Source: Caecitellus pseudoparvulus
Lineage: Eukaryota > Bigyra: Bicosoecida
Direction: 5' to 3'
NCBI GenBank assembly: GCA_965644315.1
Contig: CBFFRQ010000068.1
Span: forward strand, 1,364,001-1,428,000
Length of the DNA stretch: 64,000 nucleotides
In this document: one piece after another, positions 52,080-61,569 of the stretch
Layout: every line of letters starts with the position of its first letter
Position numbering within the stretch: position 1 is the stretch's first letter
The notes under the pieces: generated by a model
The model's input: the letters and a program-made list of their open reading frames with translations, nothing else
Database searches by the model: none
Told to the model about the DNA's origin: nothing
Program-made: the position numbers and the translations under genes

Positions 52080-53999
52080 GCGTATTGCCAGCGCGGTGGC
52101 GGCTTTGTGCTGCTGTGCTGTCGCTGGAACTACGAATGGCGCCTACTTCACTGACAGTTCCAGTGTTTCGTTTTGGGAAGCCAGTGAGCCGGTTCTGAAT
52201 TCGAGTGCTACCTGCAGAGTGCTCCTGGATGCCAGCCTTGTGGTAAGGGGTGAGCTTGGCGCAGGGATCAGCAAGGATCAGCACTTTCATGCCATCCGTG
52301 AATGCAGACGGAAGGGGAGACCACAGACCTCGTGACTGGAGCTAAGAAGCTTGGAATCAGCACAGAGTTCCTTGCCTCCGCTGCGTTTCGAGCAGTTGTG
52401 CGCAGGGCGCCGCCAAACTCCCAAACCTGGCCCGAGGCGGGCGGGTGTGGCAAAGATGCATGGACCCCCGTGCTTGCTGTGGTGCTTCGACAGCGGGAAG
52501 ATGACGTCACATGTCTAGTTTCTCCTCCGAGATCACCCCCACCTCACTTCTTGCTCGCATGTGCCTCCACCGCTGCCAACGCGACCACGATCGCGTCACT
52601 GGTGTCTGCGGGCTGCCAGGTGCACCTATCTCCCGACGGCAGTCTCCGCAGAGCGGGGAAGATCAAACGCAGCACGCTCGCAAGTGTCCAGTCTGAGAGC
52701 TTGGTCTCCCCAGCAGGTCGTGCAACGGCAGAGCGGCTTGCTGAGGACTGTGAGCACCTCGCAGCGCAGGACGCCTCCTACGCTGCTGTTGCCCAGTGCT
52801 GGCGAGGTTTGTACGAGTCCGTGAGTGTGCAAGAGCACCGCTGTCCACTGGTGAATGTCTCACGGTTGAAGCCAGGCTGGCTCCTGCGGGACATCGCCCG
52901 GGCACACACACCTGTCCGCCTGTCCAACACTGGCGTGTCCAGCTGGCCAGCACTGTCAAAGTGGTCTCTGCATCACCTGGAGCGCATCGCAGGCGACGCT
53001 CCTCTCCACGTGAAGGAAGCACCAGGAGGGGAGTTTGAAGGTTCAGAGCCAGCTGAGTGGTGGGCGTGCCCTGCCGCAGGTGCAGCGTCGTCCACCGAAG
53101 GGATGTGGCGCACTGACGAAACCGTGGAGGTGGACGCGTGCCGTGCTGCAGCCAGAGCAAGCATCCCTCAAGTCATCCAACAGCAGCTTCAGTCTCCAGA
53201 TCGCGTTGTGGCACGGCCTGCGGGGCGAGACATGCCGGCCCGCGCCTTGGTGCAGGAATTGAGGCACCAAAGCAGGCGGCGGCGGCTGAAAGGGCGTGAT
53301 CACGCCCGCGACACGTCATTGTACGTTGAGTACCTGTCCCTCTCTTCCTACCTACACCAGCTTTGGAGCGATGTTCCACTTCACGGCCCATTGGCACCCC
53401 AGGGGAATGACTCCGATCGAAGCCGCAAGCCCACAAGTCTTGAACGCGAGGTAGAGCATTTGCGACTGGCTCACAAGAACATCTGGATTGGGGACGGCCA
53501 CACCCTCGGGAAAGCACACACTGATGCGTTCGAGAACTTGCTGATTCCTGTGCGGGGCCGGAAGCGGGTGTTTCTCTTCCCACCGTACAACACTTCCTGG
53601 CTGTATCCGGGGCACATGCGAGAAGCGCAGTTTCAGCGCTCTCCCTCGGGAACGTTGCATCGAGACCCTGCAGGCCTCCAAACCTCAACATCCATTGTAA
53701 ACACGCCTGTGGACATATTGAACCCAAACTTCGGGCTGTTCCCAGCCTTCCGGGGTGCCCTTCCCTTGGCCACTGTGTGTGATGTGCAGCCTGGTGAGGT
53801 GCTGTACTTGCCCTCTCACTGGTGGCACGAAGTAGAAAGTGCCCCTGATGAAGAGCTCATAGCGGTGGGTGAAGCTGATCAGAATATTGCGGTGAATTTC
53901 TGGTACGAGCCGCTCTTTACGAGGGCAGTGCCATGCCAAGGCTGCGCCTTGGACATGGATTGGGCGTACACCGAGATGCTCGGCGCAGACTCATTGTAA
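52078..53999 (+). CDS. JmjC/cupin-8 domain oxygenase with signal peptide
   Basis: join(52078..52242,52308..53999), 618 aa. The N-terminus (MRIASAVAALCCCAVAG) is a hydrophobic signal peptide, so the protein probably enters the secretory pathway. The JmjC-type double-stranded beta-helix lies at residues ~430-590: WIGDGHTLGKAHTDAFENLL with the metal-binding H-x-D (~459), GRKRVFLFPP with a likely 2-oxoglutarate-binding basic residue, and PGEVLYLPSHWWHEVES supplying the distal His (~562). This resembles JMJD7/JMJD8 and FIH-type hydroxylases more than histone demethylases. The N-terminal ~400 residues are unfamiliar. The intron (donor GTAAGG) is phase 0. It converges with the EF-hand gene with only 14 bp between stops. 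Confidence 0.85.
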
Positions 54000-54013
54000 C
54001 TTTCCAGGAAGCA

Positions 54014-55133
54014 TCAAGCCTCCCCCCGACTGCTCTGGCGCATAAGGCTGGGGCCAGCGCCATCCTCAGGAGGCGGGATTGCAATGTCCACATCTCGGGT
54101 GCCGTTGGCGGCTGTGGGAGAGGCTGGGGGCGCTCCTGACGCCACTGCTCCGGCTGCCGCTGGCGGCGGCGCGACGAACTCGATACTGCCTTCGGAGGTA
54201 AACCTAGCCACGGGCTGGGAAGGGTCCCACTGAGCTGCAAGGTCTGCGGGAGTGGCGGCCTCAGGTGGGGGCAGGCTGGAGTCAAGCCGCGGCAGCTGTG
54301 CACCTCTCAGTCCCTTGGCGAAGTTCTCTGCAATGGCAGCCATGTACTCTTGCAAGCTTTCCCCTGCGATGAACTTAGAGTTCTTGGCCATTTCCAGGAA
54401 TTCTTCGTAATTCAGGCGATCATGCGTGGCATCCTTGCCCAGGCTGGCGAAGAGGCGGGTGACAAGGGACTTGACCTGGGCGGGGGACCGCGGCGTCTTG
54501 GTCATGCGGAACATGTTCGTGTAAAACGCCACCAATTCGCCAGCGTCCAAGCTATTGGAGCCATCAGTGTCCATGATGAACCACAGCTGCTCGAGCTTGT
54601 CTTCTGCCGAGCCCGAGAGGACCAGGGCCAGGGAGTGCATGAACTCCACGAAATCCAGCTCACCAGAGCCGTCAGTGTCCCACTGCTGAAACAGGCCAGC
54701 GATGAGAGCAGGGGACTTGATGCCCACCCGCTTCATGACGTTTTGAAACCCCATAGCGTCTAGCACCAGCACGCCATGCTCATTTGCCCGCGCAGCTTTC
54801 GTGAACTCGGCATCCAGGCGCAGAGCCTCCGACCTTGTGAACGTGTTCTCTGCCGAGGCTTCGACGATGGCATCCTGCAACCGCGACAAGTTGCTATCTA
54901 GCTCGCCCCCAGCCGTGACAGTGCGCCCATCTGCTGGCCGGAATGTGGGCTTGGGCTTGCTTGTCTGCAGGGCAGGCGTGGGAGATAATACGCCACATGC
55001 GACATCCGACGCTACCCTGGCGGGTGTGGCTCACACTCACCTCATAAACGATCACCCCTACAGTCACAAGCGCAGTCACCCCGACGGCAACCTCCACTGG
55101 GCGCTCCTTGATGATAGACACAGCAGAGCCCAT
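54014..55133 (-). CDS. Membrane-anchored EF-hand protein
   Basis: complement(join(54014..54964,55041..55133)), 347 aa. It begins MGSAVSIIKERP, a good N-myristoylation context, followed by a hydrophobic segment (VAVGVTALVTVGVIVY). Two canonical EF-hand loops follow, DTDGSGELDFVEF and DTDGSNSLDAGEL, with further helices and a probable degenerate third hand (GKDATHDRLNYEEFL). The C-terminal ~100 residues are Pro/Ala-rich and disordered. The spacing is like calcineurin-B/NCS-type calcium sensors, but the N-terminal anchor plus long tail is not that of a known member. The intron (donor GTGAGT) is phase 0. A CAATTTCCGC box lies 16 nt upstream of the ATG. Confidence 0.85.
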
Positions 55134-55149
55134 CGCGGCTTTGGGTGGG

Positions 55150-55161
55150 CAATTTCCGCAC
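55150..55161. promoter_or_regulatory. CAATTTCCGC box (CAATTTCCGCAC)
   Basis: Exact copy 16 nt upstream of the EF-hand gene's ATG (minus strand), in the region shared with the divergent sedolisin gene. Confidence 0.6.
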
Positions 55162-55429
55162 AGCACCACTGTCCGGACAGCGCGCTTGGTCGCTGATCAG
55201 CTGGTTGCAGTCGCGCATCAGGGGAATCATCAGGTGGAGGAAGTGTGTGAAGAATTGGCCTGCGCGCTCAGATCGCTTGGTCTTGCCTGGGACAGCTTGG
55301 ATAGGCGCCCGCCTTTGTGGGGTTGCAAACACGGTAGGTGAAGTCAGTCTCGACGCTAGGACAATTTCAAAACTCCCACCTCCATTCCGTAGCACTCGCA
55401 TGTCTGCCTGTGCTCTTACGTGCTCTACA

Positions 55430-57497
55430 ATGAAGTCCGTCGCCGCGCTGCTGCTGGCGGCAGCTGCCGCTTTCGCGGCAAGCTCCGCCGTGCCACCCTC
55501 CGCAAAGTGGACGGTGGCTGGCACCAGCCAGGACACCGAGCAGGTCACCTTCTCTCTGGCCCTGCCCATGCAAAACTTGGATCAGTTGAACGCCGTGTTC
55601 AACGCTGTGTCTGACCCTGACAGGTTCGTGCGCAGTGCCTCGCAGACGATCCCGCTTTCCTTGCACTGACACAAGCTTGTGCTCCTGCCTTGCAGCCCTC
55701 AGTACGGCAAGTACCTTTCCCGTGATGAGGTGAACAAGATGACAGCTGCACCTAAGGAGCTGCGGGACGAGGTCATCGCCACCATGACTGCTGCTGGCGT
55801 GACTTGCGTTGAGAAGACGGGGGATTCCGTCATCTGCACTGCACCTGTGGCCAAGGTCAACGCCCTGCTCAAGACCAGCCTGACTGCTTACAAGCACAAG
55901 GAGACTGGGGCCTTGTTCCATATGGCTGATGGCTCCCACACCTTCCCCGAGTCCCTCGTCGGTGCGTGTGCGCTCCTTTTGCCATGGGGCTTCGCGGAGC
56001 TCCACCCTGGTGCGGCGCTATGCCACCACGCCTGCCCCTCCCTCACCATCTTCCCCTGACTCTGTGCTCGCAGGCAAGGTTAACTTCATCTCAGGCCTTA
56101 GCATGCTGCCCGCTGAGCACTATGGGCGCAGCCAGGTTCTGGACTTGGGCGGCTCCTCTTCCACTGGCGCCCCTCAAGGCTCCAAGCTGGCCGTGGTGCC
56201 TGAGACGCTGTCTGCTCTGTACAACCTGGACGCCGGCAAGGGCTCATCTAAGGTAACACAGGGCGCTGTCGAGTATCAGGGTGCCCCTGCTTGGTCAGAG
56301 AGCGACTTGAAGACCTTCATCTCCAACACGGGTGTGCCTGCGTTTGACGTCTCTCACACCGGTCCTTTCAACACTCTGCAACCTTTCGCGGAGTCCACCC
56401 TGGACATCCAGTACCTGGGGGCAGTGGGGACTGGCAACACCAACAACTATTTCACCACCTCCACGTGGATGTACGACTACGCCAACGAGGTCTTGGCTGG
56501 CACCTTCACAGCTGACGTGCAGAGCTCAAGCTACGGTTACCGTGAGGACCAGAACTGCGTCATCTCCCCCGAGTCCAAGCCTTGCGCCAACGGTGGGGTG
56601 ACTGCCTACATCAACACGACCAATGCTCTCTTCCAGAAGGTGGGCGCCACAGGCATTACCCTCGTCGTGGCTGCTGGTGACGCAGGCGCGCACGGCCGGG
56701 AGGATCCCAGCTGCATTTCCGGCAAGACCAACCCCGACTTCCCTGCATCCTCCCCCTACGTGACCTCTGTCGGTGCCACTCAGCTGAGCACCGATGCTGC
56801 ATCCAGCGGCGCCAAGTCCCCCATCTGCCAGAGTGAGCTCAAGTGCGCCACGTCCGGATCCGAGCAGGTGTGCTCTTACGGCACTGGTGCCCTCATCACA
56901 TCCGGTGGCGGCTTCTCACTGTACGCTGACCGCCCCTCTTATCAGAGTGCTGCAGTGGAGGCATACCTCAAGGTGCCCGGTGCCACTCCTGCTGTCGGCG
57001 ACTTCAACGCCAAGGGCCGTGCTTACCCTGACGTCGCTGCTCTCGGTCATGCCTACTACATCGAGCTCCAAGGCCAAGCTGTTGCAGTGGACGGCACCTC
57101 CTGTGCTGCACCCGTCTTCTCTGGTGTCTTGGGCCTGCTCAACGCCTACCGTGTGGAGTCAGGCGGCGCCAAGCTGGGCTTTGCGAACCCCCTCTTGTAC
57201 AAGATGGCTGCTGAGCACCCTGCTGCTTTCCAGGACATCACTGTTGGCTCCAACAAGTGCACGTCTTTCCTCTGCGAGGGCTGCACTGGCTTCGAGGCCG
57301 CCAAGGGCTGGGATGCTGCCACGGGCTTCGGCACACCAAACTTGAAGGAGATGCTGGCGTACCTGCAAGCAAAGGACGGCCTCGCCCCAGCCTCTGATGC
57401 GATCCTGGATGCTGCCGCCAAGATGCAGGAGAAGATTAACAAGATGGTCAAGCCAGCCCTTCGGGGAGTGGAGGGCCTCCTGCGCCGCGACAACTAA
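55430..57497 (+). CDS. Sedolisin-family (S53) serine-carboxyl peptidase
   Basis: join(55430..55623,55696..55961,56074..57497), 627 aa. Signal peptide (MKSVAALLLAAAAAFAASS), then a pro-domain (WTVAGTSQDTEQVTFSLALP, SPQYGKYLSRDEVNKM). The catalytic domain shows FAESTLDIQYLGAVG (the Glu and Asp of the Glu-Asp-Ser triad, residue ~258), VVAAGDAGAHG with the oxyanion Asp, and VDGTSCAAPVFSGVLGLLNA with the catalytic Ser (~493). The calcium-site end is FQDITVGSN followed by GWDAATGFGTPNLKEML. This matches sedolisins and tripeptidyl-peptidase 1, which act at acidic pH in lysosome/vacuole or outside the cell. Codon choice is strikingly C-biased compared with neighbours, suggesting high expression. Introns are phases 2 and 1. 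Confidence 0.93.
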
Positions 57498-57634
57498 TTT
57501 GCGCCGCGCCTCGGCAGCACGCCAGCACCGCCTGCTGCGCAATGCACACCAAAACACGTAGACCTAGTTTCAGCAATATCTTCACCTCTTGTCGCGCCTT
57601 GTTTATGGGGGGTAGTTAGTTGCGGGGTCCAGCC

Positions 57635-58448
57635 ATGTCCGATCAATTGCTGCATGGTGGGGTCGACGCCTCGGCGGTCCACACAGCCAGGCTCGTGCGT
57701 GGCCCCTTTGAGGAGTCCCTCACTCTTGCAAGTGTGAGAGATGAAGCTGCAGCTTTTGCAGAGCACAGAGAATGGAACCAGTTTCATACCCCACGCAATC
57801 TCGCGTTTGCTCTGTGCGGAGAGGTATGTCCTGACTCCGGTTGCTTCGTGCGCCAACGGACGGCTCAATTTCCGCTGCGCCATCGGCACGCCAACCCGCT
57901 GTCTGGGTGACGCTTGTGCAGGTCGGAGAATTGATGGAGCTTTTCCAGTGGAAAGGTGACGATAGATGCAAAGTGGGCTTGCCTTCGTGGTCTGACAAGC
58001 ACGTTGTGAAGCTAAGCGAGGTGGGTAAACCCGCGCTGCTGTGGTTGCCGAACCAGCGCACACCAGGCACGCACCCTCTTCCTTGCAGGAGCTGGCAGAC
58101 GTGTTTATCTACCTCATTCGACTGTCTCAACAATGTGACGTTGATCTTCCATCAGCCGTGCTCCGCAAGCTCAAGCTCAATGCGCTCAAGTACCCAGTAG
58201 CAGCCTCAAAGGGGCGATCGGACAAGTACACCGAGTACGAGACCCCGGCAGGGAAAATTGACAGTGCAGGGGGTGTCGTGGCTGTAGACGGATTCGGTGG
58301 CTCCTCTGATGGGCGTAGTCTGGCCGGTAGAATGCCCCAGAGCGAATCCTCGATCTCATGGGCCTGCATTGGAGCTGGTGTGCTGGCCGGAGCTGTGCTT
58401 GGTTTTGCCGGCTCCCGTTTTCTCAGGGGGGCGGCAGAAACAAAGTAG
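57635..58448 (+). CDS. DCTPP1: dCTP pyrophosphatase (MazG-like) with tail anchor
   Basis: join(57635..57823,57922..58020,58089..58448), 215 aa. The all-alpha NTP pyrophosphatase core has FAEHREWNQFHTPRNLAFAL, CGEVGELMELFQWKG (E-x-x-E motif) and ELADVFIYLIRLSQQCDVDL (E-x-x-D motif), all acidic Mg2+ ligands in place, and ends KLKLNALKYP as in DCTPP1. It hydrolyses dCTP and modified dCTPs to monophosphates. Unusually it continues past the core with a flexible stretch and a C-terminal transmembrane helix (ISWACIGAGVLAGAVLGFAG) followed by a few basic residues, which suggests tail anchoring. Intron 1 (donor GTATGT) contains a CAATTTCCGC box. Confidence 0.9.
57866..57877. promoter_or_regulatory. 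CAATTTCCGC box (CAATTTCCGCTG)
   Basis: Copy within the first intron of the dCTP pyrophosphatase gene. Confidence 0.55.
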
Positions 58449-58724
58449 GAAAGATGCAGTGCCATTTTGCTTGCGGGACTCTCAGGCGCTGAAGTGCATG
58501 CTCCGTAGTGGGTCCAGTCCCCCCTTCCAACCAACGACACATGCGCGACCAGAAGCACTTTTCAGGCCTGGTCCACTGCCAAGGAGCAACAGCATGCTTC
58601 ATGCATGCAAACCTTTTACCCTTTTTGGCACAGTTCGCACGTTTTATGTGATGTGGTGGGCTGCAGCAAGGCTTAGCTCCGGCGAAGGTATTTGAAAGGC
58701 ACAGCAGCAGTCCGCCTTGGCGCA

Positions 58725-61569
58725 ATGCAAGCCGCTTCACTTTCAGGGGAAGGGGCAACAGACATTCTTCCACTTCTTTACGTATTGTTGGCTTTCGGCT
58801 TCCTCACGACATGGGCTGTGTCGCAAAGGGTGGGTCCAGGGACGTTGTGTCTGCGGAAATCGGCTTGGAGTCATTCCCTGCCAATGCACACACGCAGATA
58901 TGGTCTTTGTTCTCTTTCACACCATCCGTACCCGGTGTTCTATGGGTGGCTACATTGTCTCTCGCAGCAATTGTATTCCATGGTGGCGATGGCTGCTCAC
59001 GTGGAACAGCATTGGGGAGGTCTTTCGCCCTGTACATGATGGTGAGTCTGGAAGCCAGCACGGCCATGTGCAGTTGCAGCACGGCACCAACCACACCCCA
59101 ACAATAGATCAACCCAAACTTGATTTTCCTGGCCTGTGTTCCCATCCTTCTGTACGAGACCACGTCTACAGTTGACATGTGGGCACTGCAGCATGTGCTG
59201 CACCCGGCCCTCCTCCTTGCTATCCCTGGCATGCTTCTAGGAGCCGCGGCCTTGGGACTAGTGGCATGGGCTTTGATGCCAACGCTGTCACTCATGCAGT
59301 CTCTTCTCCTTGGCAGTATTGTTGCAGCAGCTGACCCTGTGGCGGTCGTCTCAGTGCTTCGCGAGCTTCAAGCACGGAAGCGCTTGTCCAGTCTGCTCGA
59401 AGGGGAGGCATTGCTTAGCACCGGACCCGCCCACACTATGTTCGTGGCTCTGCTCCAGGTAATAACGAATGAGAGGGGGAGTACTGGAGGTGTAGCTGGC
59501 CAAGTCTTGCAGCTCTCTCTTGGAGGCGTCGCAGTCGGGCTGGTTGCTGCCCTTGCGACCAAGATGGCTCTGTCCAAGATCCACTGTCTGCCGGACGTCG
59601 AGGTACCGCTAGTCCTCGTCATGGTGTTCGCCATGTTCTATGTTGCTGAGCTTGGCTTGAGCGTGTCCGGAGTCCTTGCAGCTGTGACGTTCGGCCTTTG
59701 CTTGAGCGCGTCCCGCAAACTCCCTGCGAGCCACGCAGCGGAGGCAGTCCATCGACCCATTGTCCATTTTCTGGCCAGATGCTCCAACTTGCTTGTCTTT
59801 GCGCTTTCAGCTGTGGTTATGTGGTCGCACTTTGCTAAGGGAGGCGGAAAAAGCGCCGCCGAGTGGGCGGCTCTAGGTGGCTTGTACTTGGCATCACACG
59901 CTGTCCGCGCTGTCGTGATTGCTGCATGCTTTCCGTGCTTGAAGCGTGGGGAAAGTGGGATCACGTTGAGGGAGGGTATTGTGCTATCGTTTGCCGGGGT
60001 GCGAGGTGCAATGGCGTTGGTGCTCGCGCTCCTCGTGGCCAACAGACCTGGTGTTTCACCTCATGTGGCGCAATCTTTGACCTTTCATACATGTGGAATG
60101 GTAATCCTGTCACTTTCATCAATGGAACGTTTGCAGCGCCCATGTTCCGCTGGTTAGAGATATCTCCACCCCCCCGACATGGAGCCGAGATGACCAGGCG
60201 GTGCATGGATCTACTTGATGCTCACGTTCGACATGAGCCTGTCAGCGTAGGAAGGGGGAGCTTGGCCCGCCTGCACTTTGTCGGAGCAGACTATGCTTTT
60301 GCTTTGGAGTCGATATTACCTCATATTTTTTCTGCGCAGGTCAGCTGCAGGGGCACCCCAAGAACAGCAGACTTCCTTCACCTTGACTCCATAATGCTCA
60401 ACCGTTTCGGCTCAGCACCTCCCAGAAATCTCTCCGAAGACATTGACGTGGCGGTGCGCGTTCTAGAAACAAAGTTGATGAACACAGTGGAGTGTGAGGT
60501 GGCAAGCATGTCAGGTGTGGCGGATGCTGCATCCGTCCCACCCATGGTCGGGAAGGAAGGCATCCACCCGTGCCCGCCCCTATCCGCGGAAGAGTCGCCG
60601 GCCTGCACAGCGAAGGAGTACCTTGCATCCAGGCAGAAGATACTGACACTGAAGTCAGCTCTTGACCTTCCACATGCCAGCACGCCCACTGCAATGGCTG
60701 CTAAGTTGCTGCGCGCCGAAACCAGCTCGGCGTTTCAGCAGCGAGTGCTCATCGCAATGAAGCAGCACTTTGAGGCAATGTGCGAAGACTACATTATTGG
60801 AGAGGCAGCTGCCAGTGCGCTCGCTGATGCTACTGGCTATGTGGAAGACATCTTTGCTCGGGGCAAGGCTGCAAGGCCAGCCTCTCCGCCTATTCTCCAG
60901 GTTTGGGCAAGACTCAAGCAGCACACCCTCAAGAATGCGCGCGTGGAAGTTGCCCTCGAGAGCATCTTTGACAGGAACCATGATGACTACACACCAACTT
61001 GGAGCACAACGGTTACTGCTGTCATTGAGCGTGCCCGGTGTCTGCTCTGCGCAACGGTCCCGCGGCATCTTGCCCATGGAGCCACTTTCAACTCTGTGCG
61101 ATGCCGTCTCCAGTGCCTCCGGGCGTACTGCGACTTTTGCCTTTCATCGGAGATCCTGAATACCGCCCTCCATGTGGGAAACAGTGCGGATATTGCTTTG
61201 CTAGTCCGCCAATCGGGTCTGGAGGCCCTAGCAGAGCTGTCTACGCTCACCAGAGTTGCGCCAAGGGTCGTGCGTTGGGTGGATACGCTTGCATTTGCAA
61301 CCCACCAGTGCCGGTCGGCTCTAGCACACTTAAGAAAATGTGCTGAGCAAGGGCTTGTTGACTTGGGTTCCCTGGGCCTTGTCAGAGATGCTCTCGTTTG
61401 CTACATGAGGCGCATGGGAAGGTGCCATCCTCAGGAAGTTCCTCTCGCGATGAAGCACTGCCACTGCAGGAGCCGGAGCATTGCCCCAGAGGGAGCCCCC
61501 TGGCCCTTGGAGGCAACCAGCAGGAGTGCGGGCACTTGGTCGCACCGAAACTCTACTGACCTGCCATGA
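58725..61569 (+). CDS. Divergent Na+/H+ exchanger (CPA1/SOS1-like), apparent frameshift
   Basis: Exons 58725..58829, 58898..59041 and 59108 onward. Hydrophobic helices carry family marks: INPNLIFLACVPILLYETTS, IVAAADPVAVVSVLREL and LLEGEALLS, then LREGIVLSFAGVRGAMALVL (the conserved AGxRG). At about 60109 the frame runs out, but the -1 frame continues the expected helix (VTFINGTFAAPMFRWL) and a cytosolic tail of ~470 residues to 61569, so one gene with a single-base deletion, frameshift or assembly error is likely. The canonical Asn-Asp of the transport site (LLND in relatives) reads LLST. The 3' end overlaps the convergent CNBD gene by 17 nt. Confidence 0.75.
58851..58862. promoter_or_regulatory. 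CAATTTCCGC box variant (as CTGCGGAAATCG)
   Basis: In intron 1 of the exchanger gene; the reverse complement CGATTTCCGCAG is identical to the copy at 42437. Confidence 0.5.

Noticed and set aside
59846-59853. GCGGAAAA match to the 5' regulatory box
   Set aside because: Matches only the GCGGAAA core and lies deep in a coding exon; not counted among the 13 copies.
60079-60135. Short intron (GTGGAATGG ... TTTGCAG) to explain the exchanger frame change
   Set aside because: It restores the frame but removes the conserved GMVILVTFINGTFAA helix, so a one-base frameshift is the better explanation.
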